From Verpa conica (lineage: Eukaryota > Ascomycota > Pezizomycetes > Pezizales > Morchellaceae), in contig JAUFSD010000003.1 in the NCBI GenBank assembly GCA_033030425.1, positions 2,542,001-2,606,000 on the forward strand: a DNA stretch of 64,000 bases, in the 5' to 3' direction. The notes under the pieces were generated by a model, which was not told the origin of the DNA, ran no database searches, and worked only from the letters and a program-made list of their open reading frames with translations. Made by a program: the position numbers and the translations under genes. Shown here in pieces: positions 10,877-23,760 of this stretch. Numbering within the stretch: position 1 is the first letter of the stretch; each line of letters opens with the position of its first letter.

Positions 10877-13800
10877 ATGGCTGATTCCCGTATTGGCCCG
10901 AGTGGTGCAGCCCGGAAAAGCTCCTCCGCCTCATCTTCCGCAGATTTTTCCCAGTCTCCTCAGCAACAGCAGCAGCAACAGCAACAGGGAAAAGTCCCCA
11001 TCCCACGCTTGCGGCCCAGTGCAACAAGAGATGACGGTAGTGGTGGTTCAACGGGTGGTAGCGTTGGGGATAGGCACAGAGTGCCACACGCATGTGAACC
11101 TTGCAGGCAGAGAAAAACAAAGGTTCGTACCGAGAAGCCTTCTTCATCCCCTCCTTCTCTCCATCCTTCTGGAATAGAATAGCCTTGTTGCTGATTGTTT
11201 GTCCGTGTATTGAGATGAATAGTGTAGCGGTGAAAGGTGTGGGGAAATCCTTTGAGCCCAAATTTCATAACAGTATGGATCCGGGCCTCATCCTCCGGAC
11301 GTTTTCAACCTCAAGAGTTACCGGTGATCAGCATAGGACTGGGTTGCGAGGCTCCCCATGATAGTCAAGCTGAACTTGATGGTTGAAGGCAGCCGAAGAA
11401 TGAGACCCTGAACCTGGGAGAGAGAAAAAAAAAGATGTTATGGCTCTGTCTTCTTGAGATTGACCAAAGCTAACATTATTGATGGGACTATAAAATAGGC
11501 CAGTATGCAAACATTGCCAGGATTTCAAACTGACATGCAGTTATGCCGATGGCAAGCGTGATAAAGCTAAAAAGTACGGACCCTTCAATCCAGTCAGAAG
11601 TCGAACTAGATTGTTAATTTAAATATAGTGAAATGATATCCTTGAAGTCTAAGGTTGAATTATACGAATCAGTTCTTGAGCAATTGAAGTGTCAGGTCGA
11701 TAGCGCGGGTCAATTAGCCATCCAGAAGGCTTTGCAAGGGGTCAGTGATGTTGACTTTTCTGGGCGTGACATATTGCCTACACAGAACTCACAGCTTCTC
11801 CAATCACAGCCACGTGACAGTGATTTGAACTACCATTCGGTTCAAAAGAATCGGGATGGTGAGTCGCTCGTTACCGCAGAGGTCGGCTCAACTGGCTCTG
11901 TGGATCATATCCGAGAAGAACCAAACAGGGGTGATAGCACATACCCCACGGGATACATGGGCAAAAATAGTGAAGTTGCTTGGATTCAACGAGTAGCCCA
12001 GCAACTTGCCCGAGAAGCTTCAACAGAGCCACCTCGTATTAATGTCTTACCGGGGGCTTCTGGTTCTCAGAAATCGAATTCAGAGGCATCAACAAATAAT
12101 CATAACATAGAATCGATAGCTCTTGCCACTAAGAATGATGACGAATACCAATTTGAAACCCCCACATATCACCTAGACGACTTGTCGGTTTCAATAGCAG
12201 GAGGCCAGATCAACCCATTTTACCTTCCCCCCAAGGAGACGGCCGACGAACTTTTGAACGCCTTTTTTTCCACGGTTTACCCCACATTCCCTATAGTCCT
12301 AAAAAAGCTTTTTATGGCGCAATACGATGCATTTTCCCAATCTTACTTCCCTCCTGCAAGCCCAAAACGATGGCTAGCAATGCTAAATTTGATGTTTGCA
12401 ATTGGCTCTTTATATGGACGGCTTACCAATGCTGATTGGAAGGAGGAATCTGAGATAGAGCATCTTAAGTATTTCTCTAGGGGTAGAGTTCTAAGTCTTG
12501 ATGAAGGAAGTATCCTTGAGGTGCCAGATTTACAACAAGTCCAAGTTGTGGGATTGGCTGGGATATATCTTATCGCTAGTAACCAAACCAATCGGTATTC
12601 TACCTCTTGTCTTTTTGGGTTAAAAATAACGTCCCCTACTCCCATATTCCTTATGAAGAGCCTCAGATAATGCCCTCCAAGTCTTTGATTTGATGTTATA
12701 CTTGAACTATACCTAGCCTATATGGTTTCTCTCCTTTACCAACTCGTTACTAACCATCTCATCCTGATTCCTAGTGCATGGAACGTTGTTGGCCTTGCTA
12801 TTCGTTACTCCCAGACTCTCGGGCTCAACCTCCGCAACGACGTTCCTGAGCTTGATGAAGCAGAGAAGGAGATGCGCGTGCGAATGTGGTACTCATTATA
12901 TTCTCTAGAGTACTTGCTTTGTATTATGACTGGTCGGCCTTCCTGTATTCATGAGCGGGATTGCAGTGTGCCTATGCCCCGCCCTGTTGATGAAGAGCAG
13001 TATCCTCTGGAAGATGGGTTTGATACAGCATTAAGGAAGTACTCTGAAGCTGCAAGCCCTACTTCCCAATCCACAAAACCTTCCACCTCCAACCCTTTCG
13101 TCTTTCGAAACTATTCGCCTCCAACTCCCCAGCCCCAAAACTCCTCTGTCCCTTCCACCATCTCTTCGGCGCCTTCTCCTTCATCTTCAAACCCAAAAAC
13201 TCCCGCTATACCAAGCTCACGTACTTCAGCCTCTATTAATTTTGTCAACTCGGGCACATATCCTTCAACCTATTTTTTAGAGCATTCAAAACTCAATCAA
13301 ATAACCTCGGAAGTATTATCGAGTCTTTACAGCCCGGCTACCAGAAGTCGAAGTTGGAGTGATATCCAGGGAACAATTTCGGCGTTGGAGCTGAAGGTTA
13401 TGAAGTGGCGTGCTGACCTTCCACACTTACTGGATTTTGGTAAAAGGCAACGGGATCAAGTATACTATAGACAGGTAGGGGTTCTCTATAGCACTACTAA
13501 ACTCATACTAATCCCAGTACCAGAGGATGAATTTGGCCTTTCAATATTATTATATCCGCATTATCATCAATCGCCCTTGCCTTTGCCGACTAAATTATTA
13601 CCGGATACCAAACGAGTCAAACCGTTCCCGTGGATTCAATCGGTCTGCAGCAGCCACATGTATCGAGGCTGCCCGGGAGACGGTAGCGCTCCTACCAGAC
13701 GAACCAAACCCCGTAGGGTTAATAAGTAGCTCCCCTTGGTGGTGTCTGCTCCATTATCTTGTGTCTGCGGGGACAATCTTAATGGTTGAGATGGCTATGC

Positions 13801-14651
13801 GGGCCGAACATAACCCTCAACAAGCTGATGGTTTATTGAAAGATTCAAAAAAATTATTGAGATGGTTGAGGGCCATGGCAGAAGACAGTTTGGGTGCCGA
13901 GAGATCTTGGAAGGTTCTCACAAAACTACTAGTAATATCTGCATCTAAGATTGGCGGTGATGTATCCGACGTACCCATGGATTTCCCTGAAAACCGCGAC
14001 GTTCCTGGTGGCTTAAAGGCTGGGAACGCTAACAGCAGCGGCAGTAGCCGCGATAATTCCAGTGAATATTCCCAGCGGCCAGATCAACCCTTACCATCAG
14101 CACATGGTGGGAACCAGACCGAAGAAAACAGGCAAGAAGGTCAAGTTGAGGACTTTCCTGACATTTTTCGTGGTCTATTAGCCGACCCTTTTCCATTTTC
14201 GAATATTCCCATTCACCACACCCACTATGATGACGCGATGGCAATGCAAGACGTTCCGCACTTCGCATCATCGGCTAACAACCAACAAAACTTCGCGCAA
14301 GATCAAGTCCACTCCGGAGACCAAGACATGCTCCAGGGCCACCTCCAGTCCCTTCCACCTCCTTCTGGGATAATGTTCACCGATCCTGGGCAAATGGATA
14401 GCATAAATGTGAGAAACCAGCCCGACCCTACCGAGCTACTACAGGAGAAACGCCAACGCAGGAGAGAGTCACAGGGCGTCGTAAATATCTCGCTTCCACC
14501 TTCTTTCACGACTCATTGGGCCTCAGCACCGGTGGACGTTGGCTATTCCATGGCACCAGCATTCCGTGAGTCTGGGAGATCAGACTATGAGGATCTCCCA
14601 CCGCTATCTAAACAGAGAGATGGAGTGGAATTTGAGCAACGGAGGAACTGA
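10877..14651 (+). CDS. Zn2Cys6 transcription factor with fungal_trans domain (six exons, one microexon)
   Basis: Exons 10877-11122, 11223-11236, 11499-11573, 11629-12594, 12775-13474 and 13524-14651 give 1042 aa. The N-terminus has a Ser-rich segment and a nine-residue Gln run (29-37). The zinc cluster has six cysteines at 73, 76, 83, 90, 93 and 100, in exact C-x2-C-x6-C-x6-C-x2-C-x6-C spacing, followed by a basic linker and a coiled coil (about 108-130). That spacing is only obtained through the 14-nt exon 11223-11236, which supplies Cys83. The middle-homology (fungal_trans) domain spans roughly 310-650, with SQTLGLNLRNDVPELDEAEKE and YSLYSLEYLL blocks and a Ser/Pro-rich insert near 430-500. 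The tail is polar and disordered. The family is nuclear, DNA-binding and often an activator of catabolic or metabolite genes; no target can be named. It is not adjacent enough to the P450 to claim regulation. Confidence 0.9.
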
Positions 14652-14659
14652 TTCAGATG

Positions 14660-17600
14660 GTAATAAAGCACGGAGGATTTAAGCCCAGGACTTGCACAAT
14701 ACAACACCAATGCGTCATGGGTAAATTGTTTAGGTATATAAAACGGATATTGAATGGATCCGCTAGTCACAAGGTGTCTCGCTTCTTGATAATAATTCTT
14801 GATGCATGTACCTTTACTGTGTCTTCAAGACATTTTTCTTATTTCCCCTCTAAGTTCGTACATAGAGAACTGGGTTTCAGGAACTCATGAATACAATCGT
14901 TCCTAGTTATTAAATAATCGATCATCTGCCACTTGACAGAAGTCTTGGCTTGGCTTCCCTAGATTGTTAGTTCTACTATTAATAAGAATAGGCCTACAAA
15001 AACTACATTTGGGGGCCTCTTTTTCCATAGGCACCCACCTTATCTCGACCTAGGGTATCGCTAGCTAAATTGTAATAAATATACACGCCCAATTACACTC
15101 CGCAAGTGTGTTACTCAGTCTCTACTATAAATAACCTCTGTTATATTCTACGAGGCTAGTCCTAGCCAGCAGCGAGATTCCATAGATTTCTAGTTATGTC
15201 TTACCTTGACGCTGATGACTATCCGGCAAGTAGTCAAAAGGATTTCTGGGTAATCTAGAAGTCCTAGGAGGGTTTGATTGAAGCCTAGTACGTCAAAGTA
15301 CAGCTGCCTCCAGTTTAATACCTTAACCTTAATGTTAGTCTGGACATTTCCTATGGTCTATTTTATTGCCCTAGGGTGTATGTATGTATTAATCCACCGT
15401 AGGATCCGGAGTCTCGTCTTAAGGAACCCTTATTCAAGAGAGAACTATTTTGTCTAGCTAAGTTTATTTAGCATCATTCGCATCCCCTAATAGATTCTAG
15501 AAACTTGGTTTATGTTCCTCCCCGCCCCCTGTATGGTCTCCAGGGATCACAAGTTTAGAAGCTACAACCCAAATTCTCAAAGTCAGTAAGCCACTGCCAT
15601 AACTACACCATGATACAAGGCATATAATGTGGGAATATTGATGTCTTTTTTGTCAGCCCACATTCGTGACTTCACTATGCCCCCCTGTGACATGGGGTGG
15701 ATCCTTCCTACCGTGGATCACACATGACTGGTACTATGGAGATCATGTCGCTGAAAATCTTAGAATCGCGGCGCGTATGGATTAAAAACTTGGATAAAGG
15801 ATTCTTCGATCGTGGGGAACCTAGTGTCTGACAATAAAGCTATGGAAGGCGCAGTGACTTCGGCACACCGAGCGCAACTGACATGTAGTGGGATGTGGCA
15901 CGGCCATAACGCTATCAAGTGAGAATTCCCGATTTAGAATATCTATGTAGTATCAATATGCATTATACCAAAAAATAGAAACTCGACCGAAAAGTGGGGA
16001 AGTTACATGTCAAATCACCATCTGAGGATATTTCGTCCCAGTGGGGGCGGACCGCCACAGGATGCAAGGTTAGGGTTTGTTCTTAGTACGAATGGCTAAA
16101 CTCAAACCGGCGAAGCTTGAGATTTTCCCTAGAGTGGACTCCAGAGAAAACCTATTGGCATACATTCCTGTATACAGCCACCGATGTTTTCTGAAATTGA
16201 GTCATACGTAGGCTGTAAAAAAAATTGTTATTTTTGGCATACATTCTGGTGAAATTTTCTATAACTAGACTCCATTAGCAGATTCAAATAATCTAGTGCA
16301 TGGCCAGTATACGCCAAAAGCTCCCTTAGAGCTCTATAGTACGCTCGACAAGACATACCATAACTAATGGCTAGGGAAGTACTCACATCCCCGTTCTATT
16401 CCCTCAATCGATATACCAACATAGACAGCCTACCTGTTGAGTGGTAAAATAAACCAAACTAAACCTAGAGTTCTTTGGAGTATCGCATATTTGGCGTGCT
16501 TCTCGATCATATTTTTAGTGGAGTTGGTAGCTGAGTTCCCTAGTCCCTCTAGAGCAGATCTGTGCTGACTCTCTCACTTAGGAGTTGGCGGTACCCTTCA
16601 TCTAAACTCTCACCAATAGACCATAACTAACACCTATCTCTGCCCCAAGAAACTTGATAAAACTCATCCCTTAAAAAACAATTCTAGTACTAATCTCCCC
16701 ACCCCGGCGTCTATTTCCCAAAAGATATAATCCACGATATGAGGGAGACTATTTTATAACTCGAGAACTCCTGTCGGACTCAAGACCCCGTCAGCCAAAA
16801 ATCACCACCTGACATAAGTCATAAAGCAGCCTCTCGTTATCAGTTCTTCTGATACCGACACGAGTCTAGCCCAGACCCATCGTCTCAAGCCTCAGCCACA
16901 ACTCCAGAAATACTTTCTCCAGTTTTGGAGACGTTTCTTCTATTTCTTATGGCATTGCTAGGCTACTGCATCACTATCAGCTACATGATGAATCTATTGC
17001 CCAGATCTACCTCGTTAGTCTTTATAGCGGTACATAAATGGAATGTTAACGATTACCTTAAGTAGACTGCTATCCACTAGCCTATAGCCCTGAGGGCCTG
17101 GAGAGTTGTGTAAAGAAACGGACTAAGATGGTGAAGCGTTTAGATATAAAGTAAGATCTGAGAGGTGGGGTGACTACGGTTGCATATTGGGAGGTGACGT
17201 CAGAAGATTTTTCAGATTACTACAATACGTATACGTCCCGCGGATCGGGACACACGACACGCGTACATGCATCCGTCTAGGCCTGCTAGGTCTCTTTAGT
17301 GGAATAGTAATGGTCTAAACATGTAGTGTATACACTTTGGTACATGTCATGCAAAGCTACTTCGTGTATATGTACAAGCTTAGGGACCACAGACTATGAA
17401 AAACCTACTCGGAAGGGGATTGAGGGAAGGGAGGAGGCTATTAATCTGCTTCTGATAGTTTAACTTTCGCTTGATATTAGGTGGGGCTTTCTTTATGCAC
17501 TATGTCTAAATTACGCATGGCGGGATAGATTATAGCAATTGAGAGTGATTGAATAGAATAAGTTATAATCCAGGTTATGATTCTAGGGCGCTATACTATA

Positions 17601-18520
17601 TGTTACTTCCTTACAGCACTTCTCGTTTGCTCATTGCCTAGGACAAATCTCAGACTACTCTATGCATGGGCCTCTAGCACCAAAGAAAGACACAATTCTG
17701 ATTTCCTAGATCTCATTAATAACCAGAGTTGCCCCTAAGGAGATAAGTGAAGACTACAAAAGGAAAAGAAAAAGAAAAAGAAGGAATGAGGGATTTGTAG
17801 ATTAATAGAGACACATGCATATCAGTTTTATTTTTGCTTGTTTGGCTAATAATATTCTGAAGATGCTTCACAAAATGTCTCAACACCCCAAATAACAAAG
17901 CTTTGATCCAGTGGTAGAACATCAAATTTAAAGTCGTACTTAAGGCGGGGCTCGTGAAGATCATAAAATCTCACTCGTGTCGACGCGTTCTGGTTCACCG
18001 TGCAGTTCTTGTTTGCCAAGCGCAAGGATCAAAATGAGGTCGCAGTCAAACACTATATAGAGCGCTCTCGACTTTATCTTGATGACTGAGCGCTGACACA
18101 GTTGACGCAGGTATAAGATACAGTAACTGTTTTTATCTAGAGGTCCTATTGGGGGAGCTTAGGGCTGAGCTCTCCCAATATTAAAACGGAATTTTAGACT
18201 TTCTAGCGAGGAGTGCTATTTCTGTAGAAACAGAGCCTCCAACCCGGGTTTACAACCGGTACAAATAGTATATCTCACTAAAAAAAAAGTACAAATACAT
18301 GTATATGTAGCAACTAATCAAAAAGATAAGGAACTGACATGGGTGCAATGAGTGGTCCACAAGGCTTATTTCGCAGTAGATTAAAGTGTTTTAACTCACC
18401 CACGTGAGTCTTGGACGTGAGGGGATTTAACCGTAAATAGGCATACTGTACTGACACAAAACACACGCGCGACCGTTTGAGTCTAAACTAAGCTCACCCG
18501 TGTTTCGCATCTTAGGATGG
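14660..18520. other. Gene desert
   Basis: Nothing with coding character is visible on either strand in almost 4 kb. The minus-strand frame at 17716-17964 lies over an A/G-rich tract and is unconvincing. The stretch contains one perfect TGACGTCA palindrome (17195-17202) and scattered TATA-rich segments. Confidence 0.55.
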
Positions 18521-18524
18521 AAAA

Positions 18525-18547
18525 CAACAAACAAAACAAAACAAAAC
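18525..18547. repeat. AAAAC-type microsatellite
   Basis: Imperfect AACA/AAAAC repeats, the same unit type as the longer tract at 61722-61750. Confidence 0.7.
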
Positions 18548-18869
18548 ACTACCAATTCTGGGACCTTTGCGATCGTGTCGTGATCTGGGGGGGCGTGCCA
18601 TATTCTTGATCATACCTTTCCCGTGGAGAGAGAGAGGGGGACGCACCGGATTCGCTCTTATGTGCACTTTTCCCGGAGGAAGGACTGTTAATTCTGCCTA
18701 TTGCGTAGCTCCCCCGGAAATTGGCAAGTAGCTCGTGGAATGAGGGAGCGGGATGGGGTGACTGCACCTGTCTGTTTCGGGGGGGCAAGCGAATGATCGC
18801 TTAGGTATGCACGACCAGACTGTGGCATGCTGCCGCATCGCCTGGGTGAGGGAGGGGGAGAGCTTAGAA

Positions 18870-18905
18870 GACGGTCCTGTTCTGTTCCTGTTCCTGTTCC
18901 TGACC
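18870..18905. repeat. TGTTCC hexamer tandem repeat
   Basis: Four to five adjacent copies of a CTGTTC/TGTTCC unit. The minus-strand frame across it (18864-19130) translates the repeat as an Gln-Glu run, which is a repeat artefact and no evidence of a gene. Confidence 0.75.
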
Positions 18906-19430
18906 CTGTTTCGGCGTCTGGGGGCAGCGAGTGGATGGTTCTCGGCGGTTAGACAGACAATGTAGATACATGTATACTTGGTATTTCACTTCTACAGGGC
19001 TCATTAGTTCTGCATGACCTTTCTCTAGGCATAGAGAGAGTGTACAGTTCTTGTAATTGCACAAGCACAGGTAACAAGTAAATCTCGAGATTCGTCGTCT
19101 TCTCTCCCCCACTCTCATCCGGGGCATCACTCGTTAAGGAGACACATCCATAGCATGTACATCTGACAAGGAGGCACCGAAATATAGGCCTATCTCATTC
19201 TATCCTCCCTCCCTTCCCTCCCTCTACATACATACTTCTCACTTATCCGGTCAGAGGATAAGCCTCTAGCCAATCGTCTCCATCGATCAAGACAAGCTTC
19301 TGGAAAGCACAGCAGGAAACGCAGCCGCTGCCTTCCTTTTTGATGTTTAGGTGCTGCAAATACAGAGAAAGTGACATTTGCACGTCTTATCCTGTTTGTT
19401 CATGATACTCTGGGGAGGGCATCTCGCCAC

Positions 19431-19545
19431 ATTCATTCATTCATCCATTAATCCGTTAATCAATCAACTCATCAGCCAATCCACCAGCCAATCCACCAGT
19501 CAATTCATCAACCAATCCACTTAATCCACTGATTCTCCTCCAATC
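19431..19545. repeat. Degenerate AATCCA/ATTCA tandem repeat array
   Basis: ATTCATTCATTC grades into a series of ATCAATCAACTCATC and CCAATCCACCAG units repeated with drift over about 115 bp. It sits 360-470 bp upstream of the PalI start codon, in the probable promoter. The units are 4-mer based with a superimposed period of about 12. Confidence 0.7.
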
Positions 19546-19903
19546 CACACCCACGGTTGTCGACTGCAGGAAACGTTGTCGTCACCCCCGCTGCATTTCA
19601 GGTTGGCAGCCCTTGTCAGGTCCAACCACACTCTTTTTAAATCTACAGAAACGCCCATTACTCTATTTATCTTTTGCTCAGCCACATTTGAACCTGTTTG
19701 TCTATCCTGCGAGGTGCCTCCTCTAGTCTATACCAAACTGCTCTCCCACACCAACACTACTAGACAAACACAAACACACCGGACACTCTCCCGCCCACCC
19801 TAAAATTGACTTCGTCTTTCCACGCTCGCTCGTTCCCCCCTTAACCCCTTCTCGAACCCCGTCTCTTCCCCAGAGACTCGGTTCTTGATCTTCAACCGTC
19901 AAA

Positions 19904-22356
19904 ATGCGAGTGCGACCTGCAACCCCGCTCAGTATTGTTCTGCTGGCCGCATTCGCTCTCTTGTTGCTGAGCGTTTTGAGTACTCCGATTATTCCAGGCA
20001 TCCACCTAGCCGCCTACGGGAACGTTACGTTTGGTGTATTTGGTTTTTGTACCTCGGGGGTATGTAGCGATTTTGGAATTGGTTACAATACTGGTATGTC
20101 GCTATTTTCGCTATTGTGTATGGGCTGTGGAAAATGGATACGGGGGTACGGCGGGGACATTGAGGAAGTAGATGAGGGCTGCGATGAGGTGCGGGCTTGG
20201 TGGCACTATGGCCGCTGCATCCTGTGAGCGCGAAGTTAATTGGTCCTCACCTGATCATTACCGCGTTATTGCAGCTTTACTTTTTTCTTAATCGATCCCT
20301 CCCCGGGCCCGCTTATGCATCACCTGGCTGTAGTGAAATATTTGCTAACGTATAGCTCATAGCATCGAGCGAGTTATCAACCGCCCACTTTACTCTCCCC
20401 TCTAGAGCCCGCAACTCACTAACGCACTTGCTAATCGTCCACCCCATTGCTGCTTTGTTCACCCTCATCCTTCTGATACTATCGTTACTTTCTCACCTAC
20501 ACACTCCCGCACACTCACCGCGCTATCTACTAGCTCTTCTGATACTTTCTCTACCAACTTTCGTACTCACACTTCTTGCTTTCCTAGCTGATATCCTAAT
20601 TTTTCTACCGCACGTTCAATGGGGTGGCTGGGTTGTTTTGGGGGCAACAGTCCTCAACGCCTTGGCGGGTATCATAACCTGTGGTATGCGCCGGACACTC
20701 GTTCAGAAGATCGCACGTCGTAAGAGAATCGCAGATAACCCCGCTATGAATGGCTCGGATTTCTACAGTAACCAGGTTGCCGCGGTTCCTCCAATACCGG
20801 AGACTGCTGTCAGTGATAAGTTGCCAGAATTCGCCACTTTTGAAGTCGACAAACCTGCGCGTGGAGAGTCGGAGGGAGAACATATCCCATTAAATCCAAG
20901 GTCACGAACTGTATCACCACCACTACCTGAGGATAGACTAGCAGGTGGTACAGCTGCATTTAATGTACCTTCGTTGCGCCGTGCTCCTAGTGATAGGAGT
21001 GATGGGTATGGACCACCGCCAAGAGGCGCGGGACCGTTGTCGAGGCCGATGCCACCGGGGCAAGTTAGGGGGCAGTACTCAAGTCAGACGCTGCAGTCCG
21101 CGACTACTGGAAGCTCAGGACCGTACGGTGCTCCCCCACAGAGGGGGTATGGCCATCCAGGGAACGGCTATGGTGGAGATGGGTACGGTGGTCCCCAAGG
21201 CGGGTATAGGGGTGGACCTCCACTGAACGGGCCGGGAACGTTTAACCCAGGCACAGGGTTAGGACCTCCTCCAAGAAGAGGCCCCGGGCCGAATCAGTTT
21301 GGTCCTCGAGGGCCACCGCCACCAGGTGGACCTTATGGAGGTGGAGGACAGTACGGAATGGGGCCAGGGATGGGGCCAGGGATGGGGCTGCAAGGAGGGA
21401 TGGGTCCACAAGGAATGGGTCCTAATGGTATGATGATAATGGGCCCGGGGCAGAGAAGACCGATGCAGCCACCACCACCACCGCAACAGCGGGAAAGCCG
21501 AGAATATGACTATCCAGAAGACCAACAGGTTGTTGATGAAAGGCGAGAATTCGAGCAGACACTCCCTGCAGCAGCAGTAAGTGGAGGTATTGGTATTGCA
21601 AAAACCAGCGATGAGTACCGTGACGATGATAGACGTATACCGGCCGAACTAGCCGCAGATGCGCAGGAGCCAGCTCAACCTAGATTGGCTGTCATAAACG
21701 CAACAAGACAAGATACGCAGTATGACAATGAGTAATATACCCCCTTTTAAAACGTCATTCTCTTCCCCTGTTTCCTGACCCTATTAACAACCTCTAGGTA
21801 TATACCTCCACGTGCTGCATGGAATGGCCAAGCATCCGGCACCCCACCACCACAACGATCTCACACACCGCCACCAGTTGAACTTCCTACCTCTGTTAAT
21901 GCTTCCCCTTCCCGCTCTGGCAATAACCTTGCTCCTCGTCCATCAGACAGCTACTATGAAGATGTAGCACCGGTTTTTGATAATAGCCATGTTCCACACC
22001 CGCAGCCACACTCTACACACCCACCAGCACTCATGCCTGGTGGTATGACTGGAGGTCCAACACCATACAAAATACAAATCCCGCAACAGCAGCAACAGCA
22101 ACAGCAGCTACGGTCAATTGAAGACCTACAAGATGGCCAAAGAAGCCCTGCAATGAGTACGACGAGTAATTTCACAAGTATTAGCCAGAGGCCTCCAAAC
22201 CCGAACTGGCAGCCACCACAACAATTACCGGGGGGGATGAGCCAAGGACGCAGAGGGCCGACATCCAGCCAATTGTTAGGTGGAAATCCTGACTTTGAAC
22301 TACCAACTACACGGGGTGGAAGGTTCCGAGGTAACGGACCTGGAATGGGGAGATAG
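19904..22356 (+). CDS. palI: PalI/RIM9 ambient-pH signalling membrane protein (three exons)
   Basis: Exons 19904-20093, 20363-21731 and 21798-22356 give 705 aa. Family hallmarks are clear: N-terminal TM1 (about 9-26), the extracellular block FGVFGFCTSGVCS with two cysteines, FTLPSRARNSLTHLLIVHP leading into TM2 (86-106), TM3 (about 116-138), the QWGGWVVL block with TM4 (about 145-165), and the cytosolic CGMRRTLV..ARRKRIA segment. PalI/Rim9 helps the seven-TM sensor PalH/Rim21 reach and work at the plasma membrane in the PacC/Rim101 alkaline pathway. The long tail is Gly/Pro/Gln rich with repeated GMGPGMG units, a poly-Gln stretch, and the conserved closing blocks YIPPRAAWNG, FTSISQRPPNPNW and NPDFELP. 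The first intron (269 nt) is unusually long for this window. Its acceptor at 20361-20362 was chosen because it keeps the conserved HFTLPSRARNSL segment in frame. Confidence 0.92.
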
Positions 22357-22369
22357 TTGTAAGGGGAAG

Positions 22370-23677
22370 AAGTGGATAGGTGTATATTGGAATCTTGAGT
22401 TTGATTTTGCACGGGACCCTTTATGTGGATTCTTTATATCCTTTCCCCTAAAATAAGGGTTGAGAGAGTGGTTATTGTTGGGAGTGAGCAGACGAAGAGG
22501 GTCTGGTACCATGCATGTTTTCTTTTTTCAGCAAACTTCTGTCTATTCTAGGTTCTGTTCTTTTAGTCGGGCGTATTTTACGATTCTAGTGCCTATGTAC
22601 ACTTTTCCCCCTTCCTTTTTTCTTATTCGATTCTTTTCCAAGTGTTCGTATTAGGGTCATTTTTTGTCTCATCCACTCAGCGACAGCTCTTAGTCATGGT
22701 TCTGTAGGTGGCAGACTAACCATCTTTCTTCTTCGTCTTCTTCCATTCTTCTTTCTCTTCTTCCCTTCTCTTTCTTTTCTCACCTTCGTGCGACATTGGT
22801 ATGGTTTTTGTTTCGATTCTAGGTACATGATTTTTATCTCTTGAGGGGGTTCTTATTTCAAAACAGTAATTCTTGGATCTTTTTATATTTATGCTTAGGA
22901 TATTTGACTTGATGTGGGAAGGCAATGGGAGGGACGATAGGAATGGAAAATGATACCTATAATTGGATATATTATGATACCACTTTGTTGAAAACTTTTT
23001 GTTTCTACTTTAACCTTTTTAGGAATATGTCAGATCTAGGAGGGGAACGGTAATGGGATAAGGGATGGCTACGATCTATTTAAATGGGCGTTTGAATCTT
23101 GTCTGCTTTTATTTATTATTTATTTTGCATTTTTTGCATGCGTCTTCTTTTGTTTTTTTCCTTGTAATATTACGGGTTCGGTCATATGGGAGTTTTAGCG
23201 CGATTCAATGTTTTTTCCCCCGCCCCTCATCTCTATCTTTTTCATGCCCTATTGTAGTAGTTGTGCTAGGAAGGCCTCCATTATACCTCCCTGATTCTGC
23301 CAGATCCGAAATGAGCCGCTAGATGCATTTACTATCCGGGATGTGGAAGGTTTATATTAATTTTCTACCTGGTAATTACACTTTAATATACCCATTCTGA
23401 CAACCCAACAAAAAAAGGGGGAAATTTTTTAAGAAAGGAAGAAAATTAGTACAGTCTAGAATTTAGATATAGGTCTAGGCTTAGGTCGAGTTTTTATATT
23501 CTTGCTCGATCTCGACTAAAGTACTTTTCTGGGTTTGAAATATTTTGCTTTTACAAAGAATTTATAAAAGTAGCTACTTGTAATCCGCAACTTACCGAAA
23601 TGGCTACTAGTAATTCATAACAAGAAAAACCAAAAGAGTGGTGGTCAGCTCCCATATGTAATAAAATAAAAAGTGAG
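22370..23677. other. 3' flank of palI, no further gene
   Basis: Contains the presumed 3' untranslated region and then a strongly pyrimidine-rich stretch (about 22726-22785) made of TTC/TTCT units. The frame at 23065-23322 is T-rich and unsupported. Confidence 0.5.
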
Positions 23678-23760
23678 TCCCTTCGACCAGAGTCGAACTG
23701 GTGACCAACCGGTAAGCAATCAATTACAGCCGGGTGTGATACCAACTACACCACAAAGGG
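23678..23760 (-). tRNA. tRNA-Tyr(GTA) with a short intron
   Basis: On the minus strand the ends pair as a 7-bp acceptor stem CCCTTTG/CGAAGGG with discriminator A. The first pair is C1-G72, a eukaryotic tyrosine tRNA identity element. A D-arm GTG...CAC, an anticodon loop beginning CTGTAA, and a T-arm ACCAG-TTCGACT-CTGGT follow. GTA sits at positions 34-36, and an insert of about 10 nt after position 37 makes the gene 83 nt, matching the intron that eukaryotic tRNA-Tyr genes carry. The lowest anticodon-stem pair is C-T rather than a Watson-Crick pair, so the gene could be slightly degenerate. A type II Ser/Leu tRNA is an alternative for the length but does not fit the anticodon. Confidence 0.75.

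Noticed and set aside
5432..14651. P450 plus Zn2Cys6 factor as a secondary-metabolite cluster
   Set aside because: No polyketide synthase, peptide synthetase, terpene synthase or tailoring neighbours occur, and about 3 kb of empty sequence separates the two genes.
18549..19130. Minus-strand frames 18549-18788 and 18864-19130
   Set aside because: One is low-complexity Ser/Pro, the other reads through a hexamer repeat; neither has splice or domain support.
19431..19545. Repeat array as a CRISPR
   Set aside because: Units are short, adjacent and drifting, with no spacers; it is a eukaryotic simple repeat.
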